Positions 1 through 7,067 are shown, numbered from the stretch's first letter. The stretch is DNA of 8,171 nt from Porphyromonadaceae bacterium (GCA_003447595.1 DLYT01000003.1:19221-27391); one strand, 5' to 3'. The notes: generated by a model from the sequence alone, not told the origin. Translations and numbers: made by a program.

Positions 1-333
1 CTTGCCGGCACCACTTGCCACTACAAAGGAATCAGTCCGATCTTGTTTGGCTTCGAAACTTTTACGCGTTTTATATTTTTTATAAACATTATATTACTTA
101 TAATTGTATCCGATTTGAATTGGGTAGTTATTGTAGAAGCCATCTGTTTGCTGCTTATACGATGGACTGTAAGATGCATTCAGATCTCGAAGCTCCAATC
201 GCTGTTCTTACAAAAGAAAACAACAGCTCTTACATTATTGCTCGACTGCATCAATCCAATCTGTAATCTATACTTTAAATTAAACCGCAAGGTGAGCTAC
301 AAGAACGATTACACCTGGCGTTTACCTAAATAA
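1..333 (+). CDS. C-terminal end of a membrane protein, probably a family 2 glycosyltransferase (partial)
   Basis: The frame is open from the left edge to a TAA at 331-333, so these 110 codons are the tail of a gene whose start lies outside the window. The visible part has two hydrophobic segments (about residues 22-36 and 40-54), a basic loop, a third amphipathic or hydrophobic stretch (about 77-93), and a short basic and aromatic tail ending KNDYTWRLPK. Membrane-anchored family 2 glycosyltransferases of Bacteroidetes typically end this way: two or three membrane helices after the catalytic domain, then an N-L-Y...KN.Y.W-type tail. No catalytic motif (DxD, QxxRW) falls in the window, so the function is inferred from tail resemblance only. 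An unrelated polytopic membrane protein is possible. The ATG at 43 is internal and not a likely start. The next gene begins 6 bp downstream, so the two are probably co-transcribed. Confidence 0.55.
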   Translation, partial: LAGTTCHYKGISPILFGFETFTRFIFFINIILLIIVSDLNWVVIVEAICLLLIRWTVRCIQISKLQSLFLQKKTTALTLLLDCINPICNLYFKLNRKVSYKNDYTWRLPK

Positions 334-339
334 ACCAGA

Positions 340-2244
340 ATGAGAAAGAAAGTTTTATTATGCATGGGAATACTCCCACTAACCACACTATTTTTACCCA
401 CAACACTTCAGGCCCATAATCCTGAAAACAAACAAACCCTAATAACCGACTCGGTACGACTCAGCGAAGTAGTTGTAACCGGATCTATGACCGAAGTGAG
501 CAAACGCCAATTACCGCTTCATGTAGAAGTAATTGGTCGTAAAGATATTGAACAACGAAAAACCACCTCACTTCTACCTTTATTATCAGAACGCATACCG
601 GGCATGTTTGTCACCCAACGTGGCGTAATGGGATTTGGTGTAGCAAACGGATCTGCCGGCTCCATGACCATGCGCGGTATTGGCGGTAGCCCCAACACAC
701 AACTTCTTGTACTGATCGACGGACATCCGCAATACATGGGACTCATGGGACACCCCCTTCCCGACATGTACGAAACAGCTATCGCTGAAAAAGTAGAAGT
801 AGTAAAAGGTCCGGCCTCGTATCTATATGGATCCAACGCCATGGGTGGTGTGGTAAATATCATCACCAAACGTCCCGACGGACTAAAACCATCGCTTACG
901 AGAGCCAATCTGATGTATGGAAGCTACAACACCTTTTCGGCAAACGCATCCAATGCTTATCAAAAAGGGAAATGGGATACCTATATCTCGGCAACTTATA
1001 ATCGAACCGACGGACACCGAGACAACTCGGAATTTAACCAATGGAGCGGTTACGGAAAAGTAGGATACCAAATTTCGGAACACTATAAAACACGATTCGA
1101 CTTCAACATCACCCGCTTCAAAGCCTCGAATCCGGGCACAATCGAAAAGCCAATCAATGATAACATTGCACGTGTAGTACGCGGTATGAGTTCGCTTTCG
1201 CTCGAAAACAAATACGATAATCTAAGCGGAGCCTTGAATTTGTATGTCAACTTTGGCGATCACAAAATCAATGACGGTTATTATGAAGGACAGCAACCCA
1301 AAGACTTCTATTTCCGTTCGAAAGATAAAATGTGGGGAGCAACCTTCTATCAAACCACTTCTCTTTTCAAAGGCAACAGTACCACTGCCGGAGTAGACTT
1401 TAAGGCCTATGGCGGACATGCGTGGAACGATTCAATTCATTCCGATAAAAAGACCGATCTTGTAGATCGTAACATCTATGAAGTAGCCGGATATGTAAAT
1501 ATGCGTCAAGCCATTACCGAACGTTTGTTTTTAAGTGCCGGTATTCGCTACGACCACAACAGTCACACCGGTGGAGAATGGATTCCTCTTGGAGGAGTGA
1601 GCTTTATTGCGGCTCGCAATACTGTAGTAAAAGCTGTAGTAAGTAAGGGGTTCCGCAACCCTACCATTCGTGAAATGTATATGTTTCCACCACAAAATCC
1701 GAACCTTAAGCCCGAGAAATTGGTTAATTATGAGTTGTCGGTTTCGCAAGGCTTGTTGCAAGATAAGCTACAGCTAGATTTGAGTGTGTATTACCTAAAA
1801 GCAAACAACTTGATCCAAACACAGATGGAGGGTGGCAGACCGCAGAATGTAAATACAGGTAAGGTTGAAAACTACGGAGTTGAGTTTGCCGCAAATTATC
1901 ACGTTACACGTGCGCTCTCGCTAAATACAAACTATAGTTATACGCACATGCAACGTCCGGTATTGGCAGCCCCAAAACATCAGTTCTACATTGGTGGTAG
2001 TTATACGATGAACAAATGGTCGGCTCAAACAGGCTTGCAGTATATCAATAAGTTGTATACAAGTATCAAACCGGCTACAACAGATAACTTTACGTTGTGG
2101 AATGCTTCACTATCGTACTTCCCGCTTTCTTGGCTCGAGGTATATGGTAAGGTCGAAAATATTCTGAATCAAAAATATCAGATTAATGCAGGATTTCCAA
2201 TGCCGGGAACCAATGCATACGGTGGTGTGAAGGTCGCTTTTTAA
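340..2244 (+). CDS. TonB-dependent outer-membrane receptor
   Basis: The 634-residue protein is an outer-membrane gated channel that imports a scarce ligand using TonB-ExbBD energy. A signal peptide covers residues 1-25 (basic start, hydrophobic core, likely cleavage after TLQA). A TonB box follows at 41-48 (LSEVVVTG). The plug domain spans about 46-178, with the IDGHP loop at 126-130, VEVVKGPAS at 152-160 and YGSNAMGGVVNI at 163-174. The beta-barrel fills the rest and holds the conserved FRNPTIRE (438-445) and NPNLKPE (453-459) motifs. The last residue is Phe, as BAM-assembled barrels require. It lacks the N-terminal carboxypeptidase-like domain of SusC proteins and has no SusD neighbour, so it belongs with small FepA/BtuB-type receptors for metal chelates or cobalamin. 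The substrate cannot be read from context. The apical plug loop is rich in Met and His. Codon choice changes sharply near residue 460. The ATG at 340 lies 6 bp after the upstream stop, with no clear Shine-Dalgarno. Confidence 0.95.
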   Translation: MRKKVLLCMGILPLTTLFLPTTLQAHNPENKQTLITDSVRLSEVVVTGSMTEVSKRQLPLHVEVIGRKDIEQRKTTSLLPLLSERIPGMFVTQRGVMGFGVANGSAGSMTMRGIGGSPNTQLLVLIDGHPQYMGLMGHPLPDMYETAIAEKVEVVKGPASYLYGSNAMGGVVNIITKRPDGLKPSLTRANLMYGSYNTFSANASNAYQKGKWDTYISATYNRTDGHRDNSEFNQWSGYGKVGYQISEHYKTRFDFNITRFKASNPGTIEKPINDNIARVVRGMSSLSLENKYDNLSGALNLYVNFGDHKINDGYYEGQQPKDFYFRSKDKMWGATFYQTTSLFKGNSTTAGVDFKAYGGHAWNDSIHSDKKTDLVDRNIYEVAGYVNMRQAITERLFLSAGIRYDHNSHTGGEWIPLGGVSFIAARNTVVKAVVSKGFRNPTIREMYMFPPQNPNLKPEKLVNYELSVSQGLLQDKLQLDLSVYYLKANNLIQTQMEGGRPQNVNTGKVENYGVEFAANYHVTRALSLNTNYSYTHMQRPVLAAPKHQFYIGGSYTMNKWSAQTGLQYINKLYTSIKPATTDNFTLWNASLSYFPLSWLEVYGKVENILNQKYQINAGFPMPGTNAYGGVKVAF

Positions 2245-2311
2245 CAAGTTATCAACACCTGCATTTCGGAAGCATACAGAATTAGCATCTTTATAACTTC
2301 TCAATAAAGAA

Positions 2312-2345
2312 AGAGCGTTGTTCCTAGCAATTAGGGCAACGCTCT
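2312..2345. terminator. Bidirectional hairpin terminator between convergent genes
   Basis: AGAGCGTTG (2312-2320) pairs perfectly with CAACGCTCT (2337-2345). Inside the loop CCTA (2323-2326) pairs with TAGG (2332-2335), lengthening the stem. A pyrimidine-rich stretch follows on the plus strand (CTTCATTTC), and TTTCTTTATT follows on the minus strand. The element can therefore end both the receptor transcript and the LolE-like transcript, whose stop codons are 67 bp and 23 bp from the stem. Confidence 0.85.
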
Positions 2346-2368
2346 CTTCATTTCAGTACGTATCTATT

Positions 2369-3613
2369 CTATTCGAATCGAATCGATTTGGCTGGTTCAA
2401 TCTTTGTGATCAGGTAAGTAGGCCCAAGCATCATCACCATCGAAACCAACAATGCACCCGCATTGATCAGCAACCAATGCCACACCGTAAGTTCAATGGG
2501 AACAGCATCGAGGTAATATACACTCGAATTAAGCTTGAGAGGTTGCAAGTATTTCTGAACGAAACAAATCAACAATCCTATGGCATTACCCCAGATCATC
2601 CCTTTCCCAATCAAGAAAAAGGCAAGATAAAGGAATACTTTGCGAATACTTCGATTGCCTTCTCCCAATGCTTTGAGAATACCGATCATGTTGGTTCGCT
2701 CTAGAATGATAATGAGCAATCCGGCAATCATGGTAAAACCAGACACCGCCATCATCAACACCAGAATAATTACGACGTTGGTATCCAGAATATCCAACCA
2801 CCCAAAAATCATTGGATTTAGTTCTTTAATGGATCGCACATAATACATCATTCCTTGGCGGTCTTCGCTATCGAGAAGTACTTCGGTTAGTTTTTCGGTT
2901 GTATCATCCAACTTTCCGTAGTCTTTTACATAGAGTTCGATACCGCTAACCATATCCGGATCCCATCCGTTGAGTCGGCGAATGTGACGCATATCTCCTA
3001 CAACAAATAATTTGTCATAGTCTTCGAAGCCACTATCATATATTCCTGAGATCTTAAACTTCCGTGCTCGGATGTCATCTTCGATAAAGTAAGCCAGGAA
3101 ATCGTCGCCCGTTTTCAAGTCGAGTCGATTGGCCAAATAGCGTGAGATCAGCACGTCGTTTGATGATTTATTTCCTCCTATAACAGGCAAACTTCCCTCC
3201 TTGAGGTTCTTCTCAAAGAACGACCAGTTGTAAAGCGAATCTACTCCTTTGAGTACAAAACCCTCAAACTCGCTATCGGTCTTGATCATTCCAGGTTTGG
3301 TTGCATAGAGTTCGACCGACTCGATATTGGGAAATGCCTTGAGGCTATCTATAAGTGAAGCCCCTACCGCGATGGGTCGGGTTTCGTACGAGGCATTGTT
3401 ATCAAAATTGGTAATGCGGATATGCGAACCAAAGCCGATCACTTTGTTTCGCACCTCTTGCTTGAAGCCCAGAATGATTGCCACCGAAAGAATCATAACG
3501 GCTAGTCCGAGTGCAATGCTAATCAAGGATATCCGGATGGCAGGAGGTGTGGCCTCTTTTCCACCGTCTTTATTGAAATGGATGCGTTTGGCAATAAACA
3601 GTTCTAAATTCAC
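2369..3613 (-). CDS. FtsX/LolC-LolE-like ABC transporter permease
   Basis: The 414-residue protein is the membrane subunit of a MacB/FtsX-class ABC system. The family includes LolC and LolE, which extract outer-membrane lipoproteins from the inner membrane. It has the family layout: a cytoplasmic N-terminus (NLELFIAKRIHF), helix 1 at about 25-49, a periplasmic domain of about 225 residues, then three helices at about 277-303, 325-352 and 378-400. The cytoplasmic loop ERTNMIGILKALG (305-317) is the segment that contacts the ATPase, and the C-terminus EPAKSIRFE is typical. The start must be the GTG at 3611-3613: an in-frame stop lies 18 bp upstream (3632-3634) and the next in-frame Met is at residue 40, inside helix 1. 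No LolD-type ATPase lies next to it, so any partner ATPase is encoded elsewhere. Lipoprotein release is the best guess from family, not shown here. A possible minus-strand promoter (TATCTTTA at 3655-3662, TTTG at 3687-3690) has a 24-nt spacer, longer than the usual 19-21. Confidence 0.9.
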   Translation of the reverse strand: MNLELFIAKRIHFNKDGGKEATPPAIRISLISIALGLAVMILSVAIILGFKQEVRNKVIGFGSHIRITNFDNNASYETRPIAVGASLIDSLKAFPNIESVELYATKPGMIKTDSEFEGFVLKGVDSLYNWSFFEKNLKEGSLPVIGGNKSSNDVLISRYLANRLDLKTGDDFLAYFIEDDIRARKFKISGIYDSGFEDYDKLFVVGDMRHIRRLNGWDPDMVSGIELYVKDYGKLDDTTEKLTEVLLDSEDRQGMMYYVRSIKELNPMIFGWLDILDTNVVIILVLMMAVSGFTMIAGLLIIILERTNMIGILKALGEGNRSIRKVFLYLAFFLIGKGMIWGNAIGLLICFVQKYLQPLKLNSSVYYLDAVPIELTVWHWLLINAGALLVSMVMMLGPTYLITKIEPAKSIRFE

Positions 3614-3699
3614 AGTTGCTGTTTTTCTTCGTTAGTAGTTCCTGTTTTCGGTTGTAAAGATAAGCACCTGAAGAGAAAATAACGATCAAAATAAAAAAA

Positions 3700-3732
3700 A
3701 CCGATCAATTGCCTTTTCGACAATTGATCGGT
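3700..3732 (-). terminator. Rho-independent terminator of the aminotransferase gene
   Basis: A perfect 12-bp stem (ACCGATCAATTG at 3700-3711 with CAATTGATCGGT at 3721-3732) encloses a 9-nt loop. Read on the minus strand it is followed directly by a run of eight T (from 3700 downward). It starts 40 bp after the aminotransferase stop and lies before the LolE-like gene. That argues against read-through between the two same-strand genes. Confidence 0.92.
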
Positions 3733-3771
3733 TCTATGTAGTTTGTATCTTTTCAGATCTTTGATCTGTAT

Positions 3772-4971
3772 TTACAATACTCGACCCGGATAAGCTTCTA
3801 ATGCTTTTTCGAGCACTTGAATTGCTTTGGCAAGTTCATCTTTTTTCAATACATAAGCGATACGTACCTGATCTTTACCAAGACCAGGTGTGGTGTAGAA
3901 GCCCGAAGCAGGAGCCATAAACACCGTTTGTCCTTCGTAGTCGAACTCTTCAAGACACCATGCACAGAACTTATCGGCATCATCTACCGGAAGTTTGGCT
4001 ACGGTATAAAATGCACCCATCGGAATTGGAGAATAACAGCCCGGAATACGGTTCAGTGCATCTACCAAAAACTTACGACGCTCTACGTATTCGTTGTATA
4101 CATCAAGCATGTATTCTTCCGGTGTATCCAATGATGCTTCTGCCACGATCTGTCCTAGTAGTGGCGGACTCAAACGAGCTTGACACCATTTCATTACGTT
4201 TGCTTTTACATCTTTGTTTTTTGTAATCAACGCACCGATACGGATACCACATTCGCTGTAGCGTTTAGATACGGAGTCTACCAAGATTACATTGTTTTCG
4301 ATTCCTTCCAAATGAAAGGCCGAGATGTATGGAGCTCCCGTATAACAGAATTCGCGATACACTTCGTCTGAGAAAAGGAACAAGTCGTATTTCTTTACAA
4401 GATCACGAATCTGGTTCATTTCCTTTTGTGTATACAAATATCCGGTTGGGTTATTTGGGTTACAGATCAAAATAGCTTTGGTACGTGGCGTGATCAATTC
4501 CTCAAATTTCTCTACCGAAGGAAGGGCAAAACCCTCTTCGATGGTAGAAGGAATTGTTTTAATAACTGCACCGGCCGAAATAGCAAACGCCATATAGTTG
4601 GCATAGGCTGGTTCGGGTACAATAATCTCGTCGCCCGGATCCAAACATGCCATAAACGAGAAGAAAACCGCTTCCGATCCTCCTGTTGTTATGATAATGT
4701 CTTCTGCCGTAACGTCTATTTTATATGTAGAATAGTATTTTACCAAGCGTTCACGTAGGCTCGCGTTACCCTCACTCGGGCTATATTCAAGCACAGAACG
4801 GTCTATATGCTTCAGTGCATCTAAGGCGACTTGCGGAGTGGCGACATCTGGTTGTCCGATATTGAGATGATAAACCTTTACTCCTTTTTGTTTGGCCTTA
4901 TTTGCCAACGGAACCAATTTCCGAATAGGTGAAGCGGGCATCTCCTGTCCGCGCTGCGAAATCTTAGGCAT
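3772..4971 (-). CDS. Class I/II PLP-dependent aminotransferase (aspartate aminotransferase-like)
   Basis: The 399-residue protein is a cytoplasmic fold-type I transaminase that moves an amino group between an amino acid and a 2-oxo acid through pyridoxal phosphate. All core residues are present: GGSE (97-100) for the cofactor phosphate, Tyr123 in PAYANY to stack on the ring, NPNNPTG (171-177), Asp202 and Tyr205 in SDEVY, the Schiff-base Lys236 in SVSKRYSECGIRIG, and Arg370 in VRIAY to bind the substrate carboxylate. LNIGQPD (36-42) is the usual N-terminal landmark. Length is normal for subgroup I-alpha/gamma enzymes. Family members act on aspartate, aromatic amino acids, alanine or others, and the substrate cannot be assigned from motifs. 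The ATG at 4969-4971 gives the normal N-terminus, and the preceding bases are AT-rich without a Shine-Dalgarno. Terminators on both sides suggest the gene is transcribed alone. Confidence 0.93.
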   Translation of the reverse strand: MPKISQRGQEMPASPIRKLVPLANKAKQKGVKVYHLNIGQPDVATPQVALDALKHIDRSVLEYSPSEGNASLRERLVKYYSTYKIDVTAEDIIITTGGSEAVFFSFMACLDPGDEIIVPEPAYANYMAFAISAGAVIKTIPSTIEEGFALPSVEKFEELITPRTKAILICNPNNPTGYLYTQKEMNQIRDLVKKYDLFLFSDEVYREFCYTGAPYISAFHLEGIENNVILVDSVSKRYSECGIRIGALITKNKDVKANVMKWCQARLSPPLLGQIVAEASLDTPEEYMLDVYNEYVERRKFLVDALNRIPGCYSPIPMGAFYTVAKLPVDDADKFCAWCLEEFDYEGQTVFMAPASGFYTTPGLGKDQVRIAYVLKKDELAKAIQVLEKALEAYPGRVL

Positions 4972-5139
4972 TATGTTTCAATTAATAACGATATATATTC
5001 GTTTATTTACAAGTCGAGACGAAGATAGTGCTTTTTCTTTGAATAGAACATTAACTAAAATCAAAAACTTCGTAACGAATACAAAACCTATGCTCAAATA
5101 CAGAGGGTTAAGTATTCATTCAGTCGCTTGTAAAAACAG
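4972..5139 (-). promoter_or_regulatory. Leader and presumed promoter region of the aminotransferase gene
   Basis: These 168 AT-rich bases lie between the YitT terminator and the aminotransferase ATG and contain no credible gene. A weak match to the Bacteroidetes -7 element (TATCTTCG on the minus strand, 5020-5027, consensus TAnnTTTG) lies about 50 bp before the start codon. No TTTG sits at the expected distance upstream. The promoter is inferred from position, not from a good consensus match. Confidence 0.3.
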
Positions 5140-5180
5140 CAAACCCCTTACAATAAAACAGGTTTACTGTAAGGGGTTTG
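5140..5180 (-). terminator. Rho-independent terminator of the YitT-family gene
   Basis: A perfect 13-bp stem pairs CAAACCCCTTACA (5140-5152) with TGTAAGGGGTTTG (5168-5180) around a 15-nt loop. On the minus strand the stem is followed by CTGTTTTTAC, a short T-tract. It begins 27 bp after the YitT stop codon at 5208-5210. Confidence 0.9.
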
Positions 5181-5207
5181 AATATACATGAAGGCATTTT
5201 ACACAAT

Positions 5208-6110
5208 CTACAGAGACGGAGTCATCTGATCTTTGCTCGCTTCCATGGTTGATATAAACACATCCGGATCTACCGCACGCACTTCACTTTTGAGACGTGC
5301 CAGCTCTTTACGCTCGGTAATGGTAAATATTATTTTCTTGGGCAATCCTTTATACATCCCATTTCCTTGAAGGAATGTTCCGCGCATGCCCAACTTTTCT
5401 ACAATCACATTGCGCAGCTCATCGGCCTTTTCGCTCACGATAAACACAGCCCTATTGGGATTATCACATTGCAACATGTCTACAACTTTACCATATACAA
5501 AGATGGTAAACCAAGAATACAACGGAACGCTCCAATCCTGAAAGGCCATCAGACCGAAAACTACAATAACCGAATCGACAATCATGATCATATTACTGAT
5601 CTTCATGTTACGATTCAGCGTCAACAATTTGGCTACCACATCGGTTCCGGCACTGGTACCCCCTGCTTTGAAAATACAGGTTACCCCTAACCCTAGCATT
5701 GCTCCACCATAAAAACCGGCAATAAACGGATCGTCTTTTACAAGCGGATCGGTTCCAAACAAATAGGTTAGTGAGTCGACAAAGACTGAAACCAACAGAA
5801 ACGTAACAATGGTTTTTCCGCCCGAACTGAGTCCGATCCTGCGAGCTGCCAAGATGGTAAGCGGAATATTAAAACAAAGTGCGGTTATACCCATCGGAAG
5901 CCCTTCGGGTAAGAATGAAAACATGCCCTGGGTAACATGGTGCAATACAATGGAGATACCATATATTCCCCCGGGAACAATTTTGTACGGTGCTAAAAAT
6001 AGCACATAACTTACTGCCTGAAGCAATGCTCCGGCTACAATAAGCAGGTAGTCTTGTACAGATGCTTTTACTTTTACCCCCCCTGGGGGCGAACACAAGC
6101 CTTGAATCAT
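5208..6110 (-). CDS. YitT-family membrane protein with C-terminal DUF2179 domain
   Basis: From the ATG at 6108-6110 this is a 300-residue inner-membrane protein. About six or seven hydrophobic segments (near 19-41, 45-63, 71-89, 100-119, 130-150, 173-191 and 197-214) make up the YitT membrane domain. They include the conserved VPGGIYGIS (45-53) and GGTSAGTD (150-157) signatures. A soluble domain from about 218 to 290 holds the GNGMYKG motif (249-255) of DUF2179. The molecular function of this widespread family is not established, and transport is a guess. An in-frame TTG at 6159-6161 would add 17 residues but is less likely than the ATG, because homologues start only a few residues before the DYLLI helix. 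A run of seven G and the palindrome CCCCCAGGGGG occupy codons 8-12, right after the start. The nearest same-strand gene is separated by a terminator. Confidence 0.9.
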   Translation of the reverse strand: MIQGLCSPPGGVKVKASVQDYLLIVAGALLQAVSYVLFLAPYKIVPGGIYGISIVLHHVTQGMFSFLPEGLPMGITALCFNIPLTILAARRIGLSSGGKTIVTFLLVSVFVDSLTYLFGTDPLVKDDPFIAGFYGGAMLGLGVTCIFKAGGTSAGTDVVAKLLTLNRNMKISNMIMIVDSVIVVFGLMAFQDWSVPLYSWFTIFVYGKVVDMLQCDNPNRAVFIVSEKADELRNVIVEKLGMRGTFLQGNGMYKGLPKKIIFTITERKELARLKSEVRAVDPDVFISTMEASKDQMTPSL

Positions 6111-6128
6111 TTGAATAAAAGATAAGAA

Positions 6129-6142
6129 TTTGTTTAAACAAA
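6129..6142. repeat. Perfect 14-bp palindrome upstream of the YitT-family gene
   Basis: TTTGTTT followed directly by AAACAAA is an exact inverted repeat with no spacer, centred about 25 bp upstream of the YitT-family ATG. Its position would suit an operator. The sequence is AT-rich, so chance is a real alternative. Confidence 0.45.
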
Positions 6143-6344
6143 GTTTATATTTCGGCCGCAAACGTACTCAATCTTTCTTATTTTAAAAAACTTTTAACCA
6201 ACAATTCAATACAATATAAAAGCTATTTGCGGCACTAGCAGGTCGAATAAGCAGTAAATAAGCATTCTTGCTATAAAACAATAAGATTTTACCGATTCAA
6301 CTCGGCTTAAATTTATAAAACAAAACCACACACCTCTAAAAAAG

Positions 6345-6358
6345 TATTGAATTCAATA
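6345..6358. repeat. Perfect 14-bp palindrome upstream of the nitroreductase gene
   Basis: TATTGAA followed directly by TTCAATA is an exact inverted repeat centred about 86 bp before the nitroreductase ATG. A 9-bp piece of it (AATTCAATA) recurs at 6203-6211. It could bind a dimeric regulator of the nitroreductase gene, but no regulator gene is present in the window. Confidence 0.4.
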
Positions 6359-6437
6359 GATGTAAACAAACATATAGACTTGTGTGTTATATCTCAAAGT
6401 CGTTGAATTAAAGTAGAATAATACAATTTATTAGCAT

Positions 6438-7067
6438 ATGAACTTGGTTGAAATTCTAAAGTGGAGATATGCAACAAAACGAATGAATGGCACAAAGGTT
6501 ACCGATCAGAAGATGCATACTATACTCGAAGCCATTCGCATGGCTCCAAGCTCGTTTGGTCTGCAGCCTTATCACGTTTTTGTTGTTACAGATCCAATGT
6601 TGAAAGCAAAGATCAAAGAGGTTGCTTGGAGACAGCCTCAGATTACAGAGGCGTCGCACATACTTATCTTTGCAGCATGGAGTAGTGTATCTATTGCACA
6701 GATTGATAAATACATTAACCAGGTAGCACACGAACGCAATATGAGCCACGATCAACTGATCGGATACAAAGACAAATTACTTCAATTCATGGGCAATTTC
6801 ACCTCCGAACAAATTGTGCATTGGACTAGTAAGCAAGCTTATCTTGGATTGGGATTTGGACTTATCGCAGCAGCCGAACAGCAAGTGGATGCTTGCCCGA
6901 TGGAAGGATTTGAACCGGCTAAACTCGATGAGCTTCTTGATTTAAAGAGCAAGCATTTGAAAAGTACAGCGATTATGGCTGTAGGTTATCGTGATATTGA
7001 AACCGACACTTACCATGGCATGGCAAAGGTAAGACGTCCGTTCGATGATATGTTTACATTTATCTGA
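6438..7067 (+). CDS. NfsB-type FMN nitroreductase / NAD(P)H-dependent oxidoreductase
   Basis: The 209-residue protein is a cytoplasmic flavoenzyme of the nitroreductase family, which uses NAD(P)H through bound FMN to reduce nitro compounds, quinones or flavins. Its length is close to E. coli NfsB (217). Matching landmarks are the FMN phosphate-binding start RYATKR (Arg10, Lys14), APSSFGLQPYHV (36-47), the central helix WTSKQAYLGLGFGLIAAAE (129-147), PMEGF (154-158, matching PIEGF of NfsB) and the C-terminal basic KVRR (197-200). These place it in the NfsB/FRase branch, where enzymes work as homodimers. The physiological substrate is unknown. The ATG at 6438 gives the usual N-terminus (MNLVEILKWRYATKR), and TTTATTAGCAT before it lacks a Shine-Dalgarno. 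In anaerobes such enzymes commonly activate nitroimidazole drugs, which is general family knowledge and not shown here. Confidence 0.93.
   Translation: MNLVEILKWRYATKRMNGTKVTDQKMHTILEAIRMAPSSFGLQPYHVFVVTDPMLKAKIKEVAWRQPQITEASHILIFAAWSSVSIAQIDKYINQVAHERNMSHDQLIGYKDKLLQFMGNFTSEQIVHWTSKQAYLGLGFGLIAAAEQQVDACPMEGFEPAKLDELLDLKSKHLKSTAIMAVGYRDIETDTYHGMAKVRRPFDDMFTFI

Larger units (their letters stand above)
6111..6437. promoter_or_regulatory. Divergent intergenic control region (yitT-like / nitroreductase)
   Basis: This 327-base, strongly AT-rich stretch separates two divergent genes and must carry promoters for both. No credible open frame or RNA gene is seen. It holds two perfect 14-bp palindromes, TTTGTTTAAACAAA (6129-6142) and TATTGAATTCAATA (6345-6358), a direct repeat AATAAGCA (6246-6253 and 6257-6264) and a small CCGA/TCGG hairpin (6292-6305). 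TAAATTTA at 6308-6315 is a one-mismatch match to TAnnTTTG for the plus-strand gene, but without a good upstream TTTG. Promoter positions are therefore uncertain. Confidence 0.5.

Noticed and set aside
43..333. A separate 96-codon gene starting at ATG 43
   Set aside because: The same frame is open to the left edge with coding-like sequence before the ATG, so it is the tail of a longer gene.
2318..2704. A 128-codon plus-strand frame after the receptor gene
   Set aside because: It begins inside the terminator hairpin and runs antisense to the permease gene, with no family features.
3754..3768. CAGATC/GATCTG hairpin after the aminotransferase stop as a second terminator
   Set aside because: The 6-bp stem with a 3-nt loop has no T-tract after it, and the strong hairpin at 3700-3732 explains termination.
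6111..6161. A 17-residue N-terminal extension of the YitT-family protein from a TTG at 6159-6161
   Set aside because: TTG is a rare start, the region is AT-rich and overlaps the palindrome, and homologues begin close to the first helix. The ATG at 6108-6110 fits better.
6162..6437. A small RNA, tRNA or riboswitch in the divergent intergenic region
   Set aside because: No cloverleaf, conserved riboswitch core or promoter-terminator pair could be seen. Only short dyads and repeats are present.
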